DNA of 64,000 nt from Alistipes sp. (GTDB lineage: Bacteria; Bacteroidota; Bacteroidia; Bacteroidales; Rikenellaceae): NCBI GenBank assembly GCA_017465605.1, contig JAFTVW010000005.1:1-64000 (forward strand), in the 5' to 3' direction. The position numbers were made by a program, and so were the translations under genes. A model generated the notes under the pieces. The model saw nothing but the letters and a program-made list of their open reading frames with translations. It had not been told where the DNA came from and searched no databases. Shown one piece after another: positions 50,071 to 58,649 of this stretch. Every line of letters begins with the position of its first letter. Positions within the stretch are counted from its first letter, which is position 1.

Positions 50071-52359
50071 TTATTTCAACTCATTTGAGAATGAGTAAGG
50101 TCTATCCTCTTTGGCGGTACCGCGTTTTGTATTGGGTTTAGAGTCCATCGAAATATCCAACTTGCCACCACTCATAATATCCTGGTGCTTGATGTAGTTG
50201 CGAGTGTAACGTTTGCCGTTGAGTTTCATATTGTCGATATAGAAATTCTCTGCGCTGTTATCGGGAGCGTTAATCTCGAACTTCTTACCATTTTCCAGAT
50301 GAATTGTAGCACTCTTGAATAGCGGTGCTCCCATTGCGTACTCGTCGCTTGCAGGGCATACGGGGTAGAATCCAAGAGCCGAGAAAATATACCACGCCGA
50401 GGTCTGACCGTTATCCTCATCGCCGCAATACCCATCGGGCGTAGGCATATAGAAGCGGTTCATCACCTGACGAAGCCAATATTGTGCTTTCCACGGCTCG
50501 CCAGCGTAGTTATACAGATAAATCATATGCTGTACGGGTTGGTTGCCGTGAGCATAGTTACCCATATTCATAATGGTCATCTCGCGAATCTCGTGAATTA
50601 CAAAACCATAGTAGCTCTCGTCGAAAACGGGTGGTACGATAAATACCGAGTCGAGCATACGGGTAAACTCCTTGTCTCCACCCATAAGGTCGATAAGACC
50701 CTGTGGGTCGTGGAATACCGACCAAGTGTAGTGCCAGCTATTGCCCTCGGTAAAGGCATCACCCCACTTCAAAGCAGAGAATGGCTCCATAAACTTGCCG
50801 TCTTTATTTCGGCCTCGCATAAGTTTTGTCGAGGGGTCGAAAAGGTTGCGATAGTTGAGCGCGCGCTTTGCGAAGAGGTCAATCTCCTCCTGTGGGCGGT
50901 TAAGCTCCTTAGCCAATTTGTAGATGCACCAGTCATCGTAGGCATACTCCAATGTGCGAGCTGCATTCTCGTTGATTTTAACATCGTAGGGGATATATCC
51001 CAATGTATTGTAGTATTCGTGTCCGATGCGGCCTGTTGATGAAACTTTTGGGTGTACGTTCTTTGTTCCGTGCAGCAACCCCTCATACATCGTCTCAACA
51101 TCTTCGACCTTCACCCCCTTCAAGTAGGCGTCGGCCATCACCGAAGCCGAGTTGTTTCCTACCATACAACCTCTATGTCCCGGGCTCGACCATTCGGGAT
51201 AGAATCCACTCTCCTTATATACATTTACGAATCCCTCCTGCATCTTCTTGTTCTCCGAAGGATAGAGCATATTGAGTAGTGGGAAAAGACTGCGGAATGT
51301 ATCCCAGAATCCTGTGCCTGTGTAGAAATATCCCTTCTCTACTTTGCCATTGTGCGGGCTGTAATGCACAATCTCGCCATTGGCGTCAATCTCGTGGTGC
51401 TTTTGAGGAAAGAGAGTAGCACGATATAGGCAAGAGTAGAATGTGCGATATTGATCGAGGTTGCCTCCATCTACCTCAATGCGACCCAAGACTTCGTTCC
51501 AAGCCTTGCGACCCTTCTCTGAGAGTTGCTCCAATGTGTCATCTCCCAACTCTTTCAGGTTGAGAGTGGCTTGCTCCCAGCTGATGAACGAAGATGCAAT
51601 GCGAGCGTGAACACGCTCTCCGGCCTTTGTTTGAAAACCAATCACTGCGCCAACGTGATTCTCTTTTTGCTCGGCAACACCCTTTTCGAGTTTGCCGTTA
51701 ACAAAGGTATTGATTTGCTCAAACGGTTTGTCGAACTCAATGACAAAGTAATTCTTGAAGTTTTGTGATACGCCTCCTGCATTGAGCGTAGAGTAACCGA
51801 TGATTCGATTGTTGGCGGCATCAACCTTGACATAGGAGCCCTTGTTCAGTGCATCAATTACCACATACGAATCCTTCGATTCGGGGAATGTGAAGCGGAA
51901 TAATACGGCACGGTCGGTTGGAGAAAATTCGGTTACAACATCGTGCTCGGCAAGATATACTTTATAGTAATATGGCTTTGCAACTTCGCCTTTGTGACCA
52001 AACCAACTTGCTCGCTTGTCTTGGTCAAATTCGGGAGCTCCCACGACGGGCATAATTGCAAACTGACCATAGTCGTTAATCCAGGGGCTGGGCTGGTGAG
52101 TCTGTTTGAATCCGCGAATCTTGTTGTCGGTGTAGGTATATGTCCAACCATTGCCCATCTTACCCGTTTGCGGAGTCCAGAAGTTCATACCCCAAGGGCG
52201 GGCTATGGCAGGATATGTATTACCTGTTGAAAATCCGTGTGTCGATTGTGTCCCGACCAGTGGATTCACATAATCGACAGGTGAAAAATCACTTTTCTGA
52301 GCCGATACGGTCAGCAGAGAGGTTAATGCAAGTAGCGAGAAGAAGGTTCGTTTAATCAT
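50071..52359 (-). CDS. GH92 alpha-mannosidase
   Basis: A 762-residue exported enzyme (signal ending near TVSAQ) of the GH92 family. It has DYVNPLVGTQSTHGFSTGNTYPA at the start, the GFWDTFRSLFPLL barrel segment, GYIPYDVKINENAARTLEYAYDDWCIY and the C-terminal GYCGDEDNGQTSAWYIFSALGFYP. GH92 enzymes are calcium-dependent exo-alpha-mannosidases that trim mannose from N-glycans or yeast mannan; linkage preference cannot be read here. It lies 33 bases after the M23 peptidase gene on the same strand. No SusC/SusD genes are nearby. Confidence 0.93.
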   Translation of the reverse strand: MIKRTFFSLLALTSLLTVSAQKSDFSPVDYVNPLVGTQSTHGFSTGNTYPAIARPWGMNFWTPQTGKMGNGWTYTYTDNKIRGFKQTHQPSPWINDYGQFAIMPVVGAPEFDQDKRASWFGHKGEVAKPYYYKVYLAEHDVVTEFSPTDRAVLFRFTFPESKDSYVVIDALNKGSYVKVDAANNRIIGYSTLNAGGVSQNFKNYFVIEFDKPFEQINTFVNGKLEKGVAEQKENHVGAVIGFQTKAGERVHARIASSFISWEQATLNLKELGDDTLEQLSEKGRKAWNEVLGRIEVDGGNLDQYRTFYSCLYRATLFPQKHHEIDANGEIVHYSPHNGKVEKGYFYTGTGFWDTFRSLFPLLNMLYPSENKKMQEGFVNVYKESGFYPEWSSPGHRGCMVGNNSASVMADAYLKGVKVEDVETMYEGLLHGTKNVHPKVSSTGRIGHEYYNTLGYIPYDVKINENAARTLEYAYDDWCIYKLAKELNRPQEEIDLFAKRALNYRNLFDPSTKLMRGRNKDGKFMEPFSALKWGDAFTEGNSWHYTWSVFHDPQGLIDLMGGDKEFTRMLDSVFIVPPVFDESYYGFVIHEIREMTIMNMGNYAHGNQPVQHMIYLYNYAGEPWKAQYWLRQVMNRFYMPTPDGYCGDEDNGQTSAWYIFSALGFYPVCPASDEYAMGAPLFKSATIHLENGKKFEINAPDNSAENFYIDNMKLNGKRYTRNYIKHQDIMSGGKLDISMDSKPNTKRGTAKEDRPYSFSNELK

Positions 52360-52392
52360 ATTGGTTAGTGTTTTATTCGTTTCTAGTTTGGT

Positions 52393-54135
52393 TTATCGTT
52401 TGATTGAGCCGCTCCACTTGGCTCTATTGCCGCAAGAGTCTCGGATTGTTATCTCTACTTTATGGCTCTTATTGCCCTTGATTCCTTCGGCTCGAAGGTT
52501 GATTGTGGCACGACCGCGAGAGTATTCAATAGGAACCCACTTGCCATCAATAGATGCCGAATATGAAGAGACCCCAGCAAAGTTGTCAGACAAACGGAAC
52601 GATATATAGTCACGTTTTGTGCAGTCTGCTCCATCGTCAAAGAGTGGTCTGATGGTTGGTGGAGTGGTATCAGCCACAAGACAATATGTACCAAATGTGC
52701 GCGTGCGACCTACAAGACGATTATACTTGTAGTTTCCGCCCGAATTATACACTCGGCCACTGCTCGATACCGATGCCATAGTTGTATGTGCCTGCAACTC
52801 CTTCGCTACGGGAACAGAGAAGATAAGAGCCACACTATTTTGAAGCGGAGTGCCGTCATCGTGAATCGTATATGCCGCAGAAAGAATCTGTACCGTAGAG
52901 TCGGCCTTCGGTACAATCTCCGAGCGACGGAAATTCTCTAATGCTATGCTTTCGTACAGCGCACCTTTGGGGATAACTACGCTAAACGTGTCGTCAACCT
53001 TAGCGGCAAAGTCGTGGTTATACTCTACGATGTGTGCGTCGGCTGCAATCTCTCCCTTAAAACAATCGCTGTCGGGCTTTCCCTCAATCTCGAAGGAGAG
53101 GGTTGAAGTGTTGGCGCAATCGTCAGTAATCACAAACTCCATTTGTCGTTTCTCGCCAGCCTTGCATCGTACAACCCCCTTGTCAACGATTTTGGGGTAG
53201 AAATAATCTGTTCCACCCTCGCGCATAGCAATCAACATCGCTTCGTTGCGCGTATTGACCTGAATAGGGTAGTAGGCTACTGCATTGCAGTAACGTGAGA
53301 GCGTGAATGGGAATCCATCGTTGCGATATTCGTAAATGGTTTTACCATCGAGATTAGCTTTCAGATTATATACTCCGTAAGTATTGGCACAATCGTTTTT
53401 TCTATCCGATGTCTCAACCACGAAGTAACCCGTGCGACCTACCTTGATAGGGCTCTTTTGAGCGGTGCGGTAGGTGTTGTTGTCTGCCTTGTTTACTGTG
53501 TATGTGCTACGACGGCTGTGGCAGGGTACTCCACGCACACTATCAACCTCGATGTAATGCACCTTCATAATGTAGGGCGAAATATCATCTTTTGGCTTGT
53601 AAATACCTTGCGAAAAGAGGTTTATGGTGCGACCTGCATTGTCGCGAATCTCGAAATGCAAGTGTGGGCCCATCGAAGAGCCTGTGTTTCCCGATAGCGC
53701 AATCTGCTCGCCTCGCTTGACTTTGAATTGGTCGGGTTTGCACTCCACATCTATACGGCTACGCTTTTGACGATGACGCTCGGCAAAGACAAAGTCGGCT
53801 ATATCCTTGCGGAATTTCGACAGGTGACCATACACCGATGTCGTGCCGTTGGTGTGGGTGACATAGAGAGCCAATCCGTAGCCCGAATTTGAGTAGAGTA
53901 CGCGTGAAACGTATCCGTCGGCCACAGCAACCACAACTTTACCCTCCACTCCATCGGTCTTGAAATCGATGCCAGAGTGAAAGTGATTAGGGCGCATCTC
54001 GGCGAAGTTTGCCGAATAGTATCCAGCCACATTCCGAAGCGGATAGTCGTAATATTTTGGGTCGAGTTTTTGAGCCGATAATTTTGTTGCCGAAATCGCA
54101 ACCAGCAGGGCTAAAAATAAAATTCCTCTTCGCAT
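52393..54135 (-). CDS. M23-family (LytM) metallopeptidase
   Basis: A 580-residue exported protein with a signal peptide (ISATKLSAQ). The LytM domain comes early: HFHSGIDFKTDG gives His53 and Asp57 as zinc ligands, VYGHL and GPHLHFEIRD (near 160) supply the catalytic and third zinc His. About 400 further residues of beta-rich domains follow (DSCGNRAKWSGSIKR at the end). It may cut peptidoglycan peptides or act as an endopeptidase in cell division. It overlaps the end of recX by 25 bases and is the penultimate or last gene of the long lptB operon. Confidence 0.9.
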   Translation of the reverse strand: MRRGILFLALLVAISATKLSAQKLDPKYYDYPLRNVAGYYSANFAEMRPNHFHSGIDFKTDGVEGKVVVAVADGYVSRVLYSNSGYGLALYVTHTNGTTSVYGHLSKFRKDIADFVFAERHRQKRSRIDVECKPDQFKVKRGEQIALSGNTGSSMGPHLHFEIRDNAGRTINLFSQGIYKPKDDISPYIMKVHYIEVDSVRGVPCHSRRSTYTVNKADNNTYRTAQKSPIKVGRTGYFVVETSDRKNDCANTYGVYNLKANLDGKTIYEYRNDGFPFTLSRYCNAVAYYPIQVNTRNEAMLIAMREGGTDYFYPKIVDKGVVRCKAGEKRQMEFVITDDCANTSTLSFEIEGKPDSDCFKGEIAADAHIVEYNHDFAAKVDDTFSVVIPKGALYESIALENFRRSEIVPKADSTVQILSAAYTIHDDGTPLQNSVALIFSVPVAKELQAHTTMASVSSSGRVYNSGGNYKYNRLVGRTRTFGTYCLVADTTPPTIRPLFDDGADCTKRDYISFRLSDNFAGVSSYSASIDGKWVPIEYSRGRATINLRAEGIKGNKSHKVEITIRDSCGNRAKWSGSIKR

Positions 54136-54644
54136 TCTTCTATGTTTTGATTTAGCGTGCGGATAACCTCATTGGTGGATTCAATCACCTCCTCCATAGC
54201 AAAGCCCAACGAGGCTCCGTATCGTATTAGTTTTGTTTTTAATTGGTATGTAGTGTCGTATTTTATACTCTTTGCTTTGCGTTGCAGACGCTGTGTTAAA
54301 CGCTCTCTGTTTTGCTCTGGCGAAAGTTGCGCAAGTGCTCGATTTATAATCTCGTCGGCTATGCCTTTGCGTCGTAGTGAGGTGCGTATCTTGTACTCTC
54401 CCCACGCACTTAGGTTTGTTTTCTCTCTGACGAATGCTTCGGCATAACGTTCATCGTCAATATATCGCTCACGAATCAATCGTTGCAGAACTTCTTTTCG
54501 CTCTGCTACGGGTACTTCCCAGCCATTCATAAGTCGCAAGGCATCGCCCGAACTACGCTCTGCACGAGCACAAAGGCGCATAAGCGATTCAAGAGCCTGC
54601 TTGGCTGTCTTTGTACGTTTTATTTTCGGTTTGGCTGGCAACAT
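54111..54644 (-). CDS. recX: RecA regulator RecX
   Basis: A 177-residue helical protein with the tandem three-helix RecX repeats, recognisable by RLIRERYIDDERYAEAFVREK and IRTSLRRKGIADEIINRAL. RecX binds RecA filaments and limits recombination. recA is not adjacent; instead recX overlaps prmC by 25 bases and the M23 gene by 25 bases, an operon arrangement that probably reflects co-translation only. Confidence 0.9.
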   Translation of the reverse strand: MLPAKPKIKRTKTAKQALESLMRLCARAERSSGDALRLMNGWEVPVAERKEVLQRLIRERYIDDERYAEAFVREKTNLSAWGEYKIRTSLRRKGIADEIINRALAQLSPEQNRERLTQRLQRKAKSIKYDTTYQLKTKLIRYGASLGFAMEEVIESTNEVIRTLNQNIEECEEEFYF

Positions 54645-55477
54645 ATCATTCTGGGTTTGTCGAAACAGTCGTTGCGTAATTCAATGTTGTAATATCCTTC
54701 ACATCTGAGCATCTCGGCTGTTTGGGTGGCGAGTGTCTCGTGAACTTCAAAGAGCAGATAACCTCGCTCGCTGAGTAGTTTTTTTGCCGTACGAGCTATC
54801 TCCCGATAGAAGACAAGTGGGTCGTTATCGTCAACAAAAAGAGCTATTTCAGGTTCGTAATTCACAACGTTGGTATGCATTGCTTGACGCTCCGAGAAGG
54901 GAATGTAGGGCGGATTTGAAACTACGATATCAAACTCTTGCCCTGCAATTTTAGGGAGGTGTGCTAATGCATCATCTTGCAGGAAATCTACTTCGAGTTG
55001 CAGTTTTTTCCCATTTTGGCGAGCTATGGCAAGAGCCTCCTCCGATATGTCAACGGCAGTTACGTCAGCCCCTTTTATTTTATGTGCGAGTGCTAATGCA
55101 ATACAACCACTACCCGTGCAAACATCAAGTATTCTTGATCGGTCGAACTCTTTGGCTCGTTGTGTGGTCCACTCTACCAGCTCTTCTGTCTCTGGTCGCG
55201 GTATTAGCACACCCTCTTTGACCTCTATGTTCAGGCCGCAGAACTCTTGGTGTCCAATTACATATTGTAAGGGTCGGCCTTTGGCTAACTCCTCGACTGC
55301 TTGCTCCAACAAAGGAATGTTCACCACCTCCTTACGCTCGATAAGGTATTTTGTCTCCGCCTCGCCGCTGAGTGATGCAGCAACCATACGGGCGATGTGC
55401 ATTCGCTCTTGCTCTTGGTAAAGATGCTCGATTTGTTGGCTTATGTAGCGGAGTATATCGGCGCGGGTGGCTTTCAT
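54620..55477 (-). CDS. prmC: Release factor glutamine methyltransferase
   Basis: A 285-residue class I methyltransferase with an N-terminal helical domain, SAM motif ILDVCTGSGCIALALAH and catalytic NPPYIPFSE. It N5-methylates the Gln of the GGQ motif in release factors RF1/RF2. It lies 21 bases after aroC and overlaps recX. Confidence 0.95.
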   Translation of the reverse strand: MKATRADILRYISQQIEHLYQEQERMHIARMVAASLSGEAETKYLIERKEVVNIPLLEQAVEELAKGRPLQYVIGHQEFCGLNIEVKEGVLIPRPETEELVEWTTQRAKEFDRSRILDVCTGSGCIALALAHKIKGADVTAVDISEEALAIARQNGKKLQLEVDFLQDDALAHLPKIAGQEFDIVVSNPPYIPFSERQAMHTNVVNYEPEIALFVDDNDPLVFYREIARTAKKLLSERGYLLFEVHETLATQTAEMLRCEGYYNIELRNDCFDKPRMICCQPNRK

Positions 55478-55498
55478 CTCGTACGGTCTGTTTCTTGA

Positions 55499-56491
55499 TT
55501 ATGCTCTAAGAGCCAAATCAGCCAATGCAATTGCCGCTACGGCCTCGACAACAACGGCTGCACGCAACGTGATGCATACATCGTGGCGGCCCTTGATTAC
55601 AAGGGGCTCCATTGTGCCGCTCTCGAAGTTGAAGGTCTCTTGCTCGGCCGAGATTGACGCGGTAGGCTTGATAGCTGCCCGAACTACGATTTCGTTACCG
55701 TTGCTGATACCTCCCACTATGCCACCTGCATTGTTGGTCGAGGTGTGGCCCTCGGCATCGCAAATAGGGTCGTTGTGTTGTGAGCCCATCATCTCGGCAG
55801 CCTTAAACCCTGCTCCAAACTCAACTCCTTTTACCGCAGGAACAGCAAACAGGAGATGAGCGATTTGGCTCTCTACGGAGTCGAAAAATGGCTCTCCAAT
55901 GCCAGCTTTTATCCCATTTATACGGCACTCTACAACTCCGCCCACAGAGTCTTGTGCTTGTCGGGCGCGCTCTATTATCTCGGCAAACTCCTCTTTACGG
56001 TGAGAGCCTCCGATTGCGATTATGTCGGTAGAATATGTGATGCCACTGCCCAAAATCTTCTTGGCTACAACTCCTGCCGCAACCAATGCCAATGTTATTC
56101 TGCCCGAAAAGTGACCTCCTCCACGAGGGTCGTTGTAGCCGTTCCATTTTTGTCTGGCAACAAGGTCGGCGTGTGATGGGCGTGGGTGTGTTTCGAGCGA
56201 TTTATAATCGCCCGATCGGGTGTTTTCATTGTAAAACTCAATGGTGAGTGGTGCTCCTGTGGTGTAACCGTTATATATGCCCGAAACGATGTGAGGCATA
56301 TCGCTCTCTTGTCGAGGTGTGGTGCCTGCGGCTCCCGATTTGCGGCGAGCGAGGTCAGTCAGAAAATCTTCCTCTTGTAGCTCAATACCTGCTGGTACGC
56401 CATCTATGCTGACTCCCACCTGTTTGCCGTGAGACTCTCCCCAAAGTGTTATTCTAAATTTCTCTCCCCAAGAGTTCATATTACTTTTCAA
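55499..56491 (-). CDS. aroC: Chorismate synthase
   Basis: A 330-residue FMN-dependent lyase beginning GEKFRITLWGESHGKQVGV (His17 and neighbours), with RPSHADLVARQKWNGYNDPRGGGHFSGR, SGITYSTDIIAIGG and the C-terminal KPTASISAEQETF. It converts EPSP to chorismate. Its start overlaps the stop of aroA by 11 bases, so the two consecutive shikimate steps are translationally coupled. Confidence 0.96.
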   Translation of the reverse strand: MKSNMNSWGEKFRITLWGESHGKQVGVSIDGVPAGIELQEEDFLTDLARRKSGAAGTTPRQESDMPHIVSGIYNGYTTGAPLTIEFYNENTRSGDYKSLETHPRPSHADLVARQKWNGYNDPRGGGHFSGRITLALVAAGVVAKKILGSGITYSTDIIAIGGSHRKEEFAEIIERARQAQDSVGGVVECRINGIKAGIGEPFFDSVESQIAHLLFAVPAVKGVEFGAGFKAAEMMGSQHNDPICDAEGHTSTNNAGGIVGGISNGNEIVVRAAIKPTASISAEQETFNFESGTMEPLVIKGRHDVCITLRAAVVVEAVAAIALADLALRA

Positions 56492-57734
56492 TTATTGATT
56501 CCAAATCCTCGAAAAAATCGGGATAACTCTTCTCTACACACTCCGCATTCTCGATTGTGATAGTGCCGTTGCAACGCAGAGCCGAAACTGCAAGCGACAT
56601 TGCTATACGGTGGTCGTTGTGGCTAAATACGGTTGCGGGGTGAATCTCTCCACCGCGAATCTTCATTATATTCTCTTCGGAAAGGTCAACCGTGATACCC
56701 AACTTTTCGTACTCCTGACGTATAGTCTCTGCTCGGTCACTCTCTTTGTGCAGCAAGCGGTTTGTGCCGATAATTATACTTTCACCCTCTGCCGCAGCTG
56801 CAAGTGCCGCCAATGCGGGGAAGAGGTCGGGACAATTCGTAGCGTCAAAGGTAAAGGCTTTCAGAGGTCGTTTCGATACTGTTATAGAATCTTGCTCGAT
56901 GATGATTCCTGCACCAGCACGCTCCAATGCGTGACAGATTGCTGTGTCGGCCTGCTTCGATAGGGTTGAGATATTCTTTACAGTTACTTCGCCGGCGATA
57001 GCTCCTGCGACAAGCATTGTAGATGCTCCGCTCCAATCGCCCTCGATAAAGATATCGGTTGGTGTGTATTCTTGACCTCCCTCGATGAAGAATTCCGAGT
57101 AGTCACCGCTTTTGTGCATAATCTCCACACCGAAACGCTCGGCTGTGTCAATAGTCATATCAATATATGGTGTTGAAACGGCAGAATCAACATACAACGT
57201 TGTATCGCTCTTGGCAAGTGGAAGAGCCAACAACAGTCCTGTGATGAACTGAGATGAAATACTACCGTCAACCTTTATCTGCCCTCCGTGAATTGGGCCT
57301 TCAACCTCGATTGGAAGATAGCCGCCACCATCTTTAACCTTGACTCCAAGTTCGCGCAGAGGCTCAATCATCATCTGCATAGGGCGGTGTAGAATCGTAC
57401 CTTCGCCCTTAATGCAAATAGCCGACGAACAGAGCGATGCAATCGGTGTGAATAGACGTGTAGCCAATCCCGATTCTCCAACAAATAGGGTGTTGCCAAT
57501 GGGGCTTAAACCGCCTTCGATTGAGAGTGTTCTATCGTCGATAAATGTAACCTTTGCACCGAGTGCTTCAATACACGATAGCGCAGAACGAGTATCCTTG
57601 CAGAACTCGATGTTGCGTAGCGTGGTGCGACCCTTTGCAAGCAATGCAAGGGCTATGGCTCGTTGTGCATAACTTTTTGAACTTGGCGGAGTTATTATGC
57701 CTTTTATACTCCCCAAGGAGACGCTTTTATCCAT
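56481..57734 (-). CDS. aroA: 5-enolpyruvylshikimate-3-phosphate synthase
   Basis: A 417-residue two-domain EPSP synthase with PPSSKSYAQRAIALALLAKG (substrate Lys/Ser), LFVGESGLATRLFTPIASL, GSISSQFITGLLLALPL, and late FSHNDHRIAMSLAVSAL. It joins shikimate 3-phosphate and phosphoenolpyruvate. The GESGLATR loop replaces the commoner GNAGTAMR at the phosphoenolpyruvate/glyphosate site. It lies 14 bases after lptB and overlaps aroC. Confidence 0.95.
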   Translation of the reverse strand: MDKSVSLGSIKGIITPPSSKSYAQRAIALALLAKGRTTLRNIEFCKDTRSALSCIEALGAKVTFIDDRTLSIEGGLSPIGNTLFVGESGLATRLFTPIASLCSSAICIKGEGTILHRPMQMMIEPLRELGVKVKDGGGYLPIEVEGPIHGGQIKVDGSISSQFITGLLLALPLAKSDTTLYVDSAVSTPYIDMTIDTAERFGVEIMHKSGDYSEFFIEGGQEYTPTDIFIEGDWSGASTMLVAGAIAGEVTVKNISTLSKQADTAICHALERAGAGIIIEQDSITVSKRPLKAFTFDATNCPDLFPALAALAAAAEGESIIIGTNRLLHKESDRAETIRQEYEKLGITVDLSEENIMKIRGGEIHPATVFSHNDHRIAMSLAVSALRCNGTITIENAECVEKSYPDFFEDLESIIEK

Positions 57735-57748
57735 ATTGGTTGTTGTGT

Positions 57749-58534
57749 TTATTCTTTGTTATCCTCCGAAGGTTGTGTAATCTGCGGATTCTTGTGGCGA
57801 CGGAGCTCGAAGTTCTTACCCAAATATACCTTTCTTACCATCTCGTCGTTGGCCAAATCCTCGGCTGTACCTGTTTTGAGAATCTTACCCTCGTAGAGTA
57901 GATATGTGCGGTCGGTAATCTCCAAAGTCTCATCGACGTTGTGGTCGGTGATGATAACACCGATATTTTTATTTTTGAGTGTGGCAACAATACTCTGAAT
58001 ATCCTCTACGGCAATGGGGTCAACTCCTGCAAATGGCTCATCGAGCAGGATAAACGAAGGGTTGATAGCCACCGCGCGAGCAATCTCCGTACGACGACGC
58101 TCACCTCCCGAAAGCTGAATACCCAAACTCTTGCGTACCTTTTGTAGGCGGAACTCTTCGATGAGGGCTTCAACTCGCTCTCGCTGATACTCCTTGCTGT
58201 AATCGGTCATTTCAAGTACCGCCTTGATATTATCCTCCACACTCAAACGGCGGAATACCGATGCCTCTTGCGCCAAATATCCCACACCCATCTGTGCTCG
58301 GCGATATACGGGCTCGTTTGTAAGCTCGGTAATTTGACCTTCGTCGTTTTCGAGGAATATTTGCCCCTCGTTTGGCTTGATAAGCCCCACAATCATATAA
58401 AAGGTAGTGGTCTTACCCGCACCGTTAGGGCCGAGCAGACCAACAATCTCGCCTTGCTTAACATCGATTGTAACGTGGTTTACAACCGTGCGAGACTTGT
58501 ATTTCTTGACCAGTTCACTCGTGAATAGACGCAT
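57749..58534 (-). CDS. lptB: Lipopolysaccharide export ABC transporter ATPase
   Basis: A 261-residue ABC ATPase of the LptB type: Walker A GPNGAGKTTTFYMIVG, Q-loop region, YLAQEASVFRRLSVEDNI, signature LSGGERRRTEIARA, Walker B FILLDEPFAGVDPIAV and the switch His in ITDHNV. It powers lipopolysaccharide extraction from the inner membrane with LptFG. The C-terminus has about 20 extra charged residues. It is the first gene of the lptB-aroA-aroC-prmC-recX-M23 unit; a minus-strand TAACTTTG -7 box is at 58561-58554. Confidence 0.94.
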   Translation of the reverse strand: MRLFTSELVKKYKSRTVVNHVTIDVKQGEIVGLLGPNGAGKTTTFYMIVGLIKPNEGQIFLENDEGQITELTNEPVYRRAQMGVGYLAQEASVFRRLSVEDNIKAVLEMTDYSKEYQRERVEALIEEFRLQKVRKSLGIQLSGGERRRTEIARAVAINPSFILLDEPFAGVDPIAVEDIQSIVATLKNKNIGVIITDHNVDETLEITDRTYLLYEGKILKTGTAEDLANDEMVRKVYLGKNFELRRHKNPQITQPSEDNKE

Positions 58535-58583
58535 AAACGTTGAAAATTTTTTACAAAGTTATCATTTTTTCCAAAAAAAGTTT

Positions 58584-58591
58584 TATCTTTG
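58584..58591 (+). promoter_or_regulatory. -7 box upstream of recQ
   Basis: TATCTTTG, about 60 bases before recQ, matches the -7 consensus. No convincing -33 box was found. It overlaps the divergent lptB promoter area. Confidence 0.45.
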
Positions 58592-58649
58592 AATGAAAAT
58601 TCATTATTTGGGATATTGCGGCGACCCCGCACAAGCTATATTTTAGACG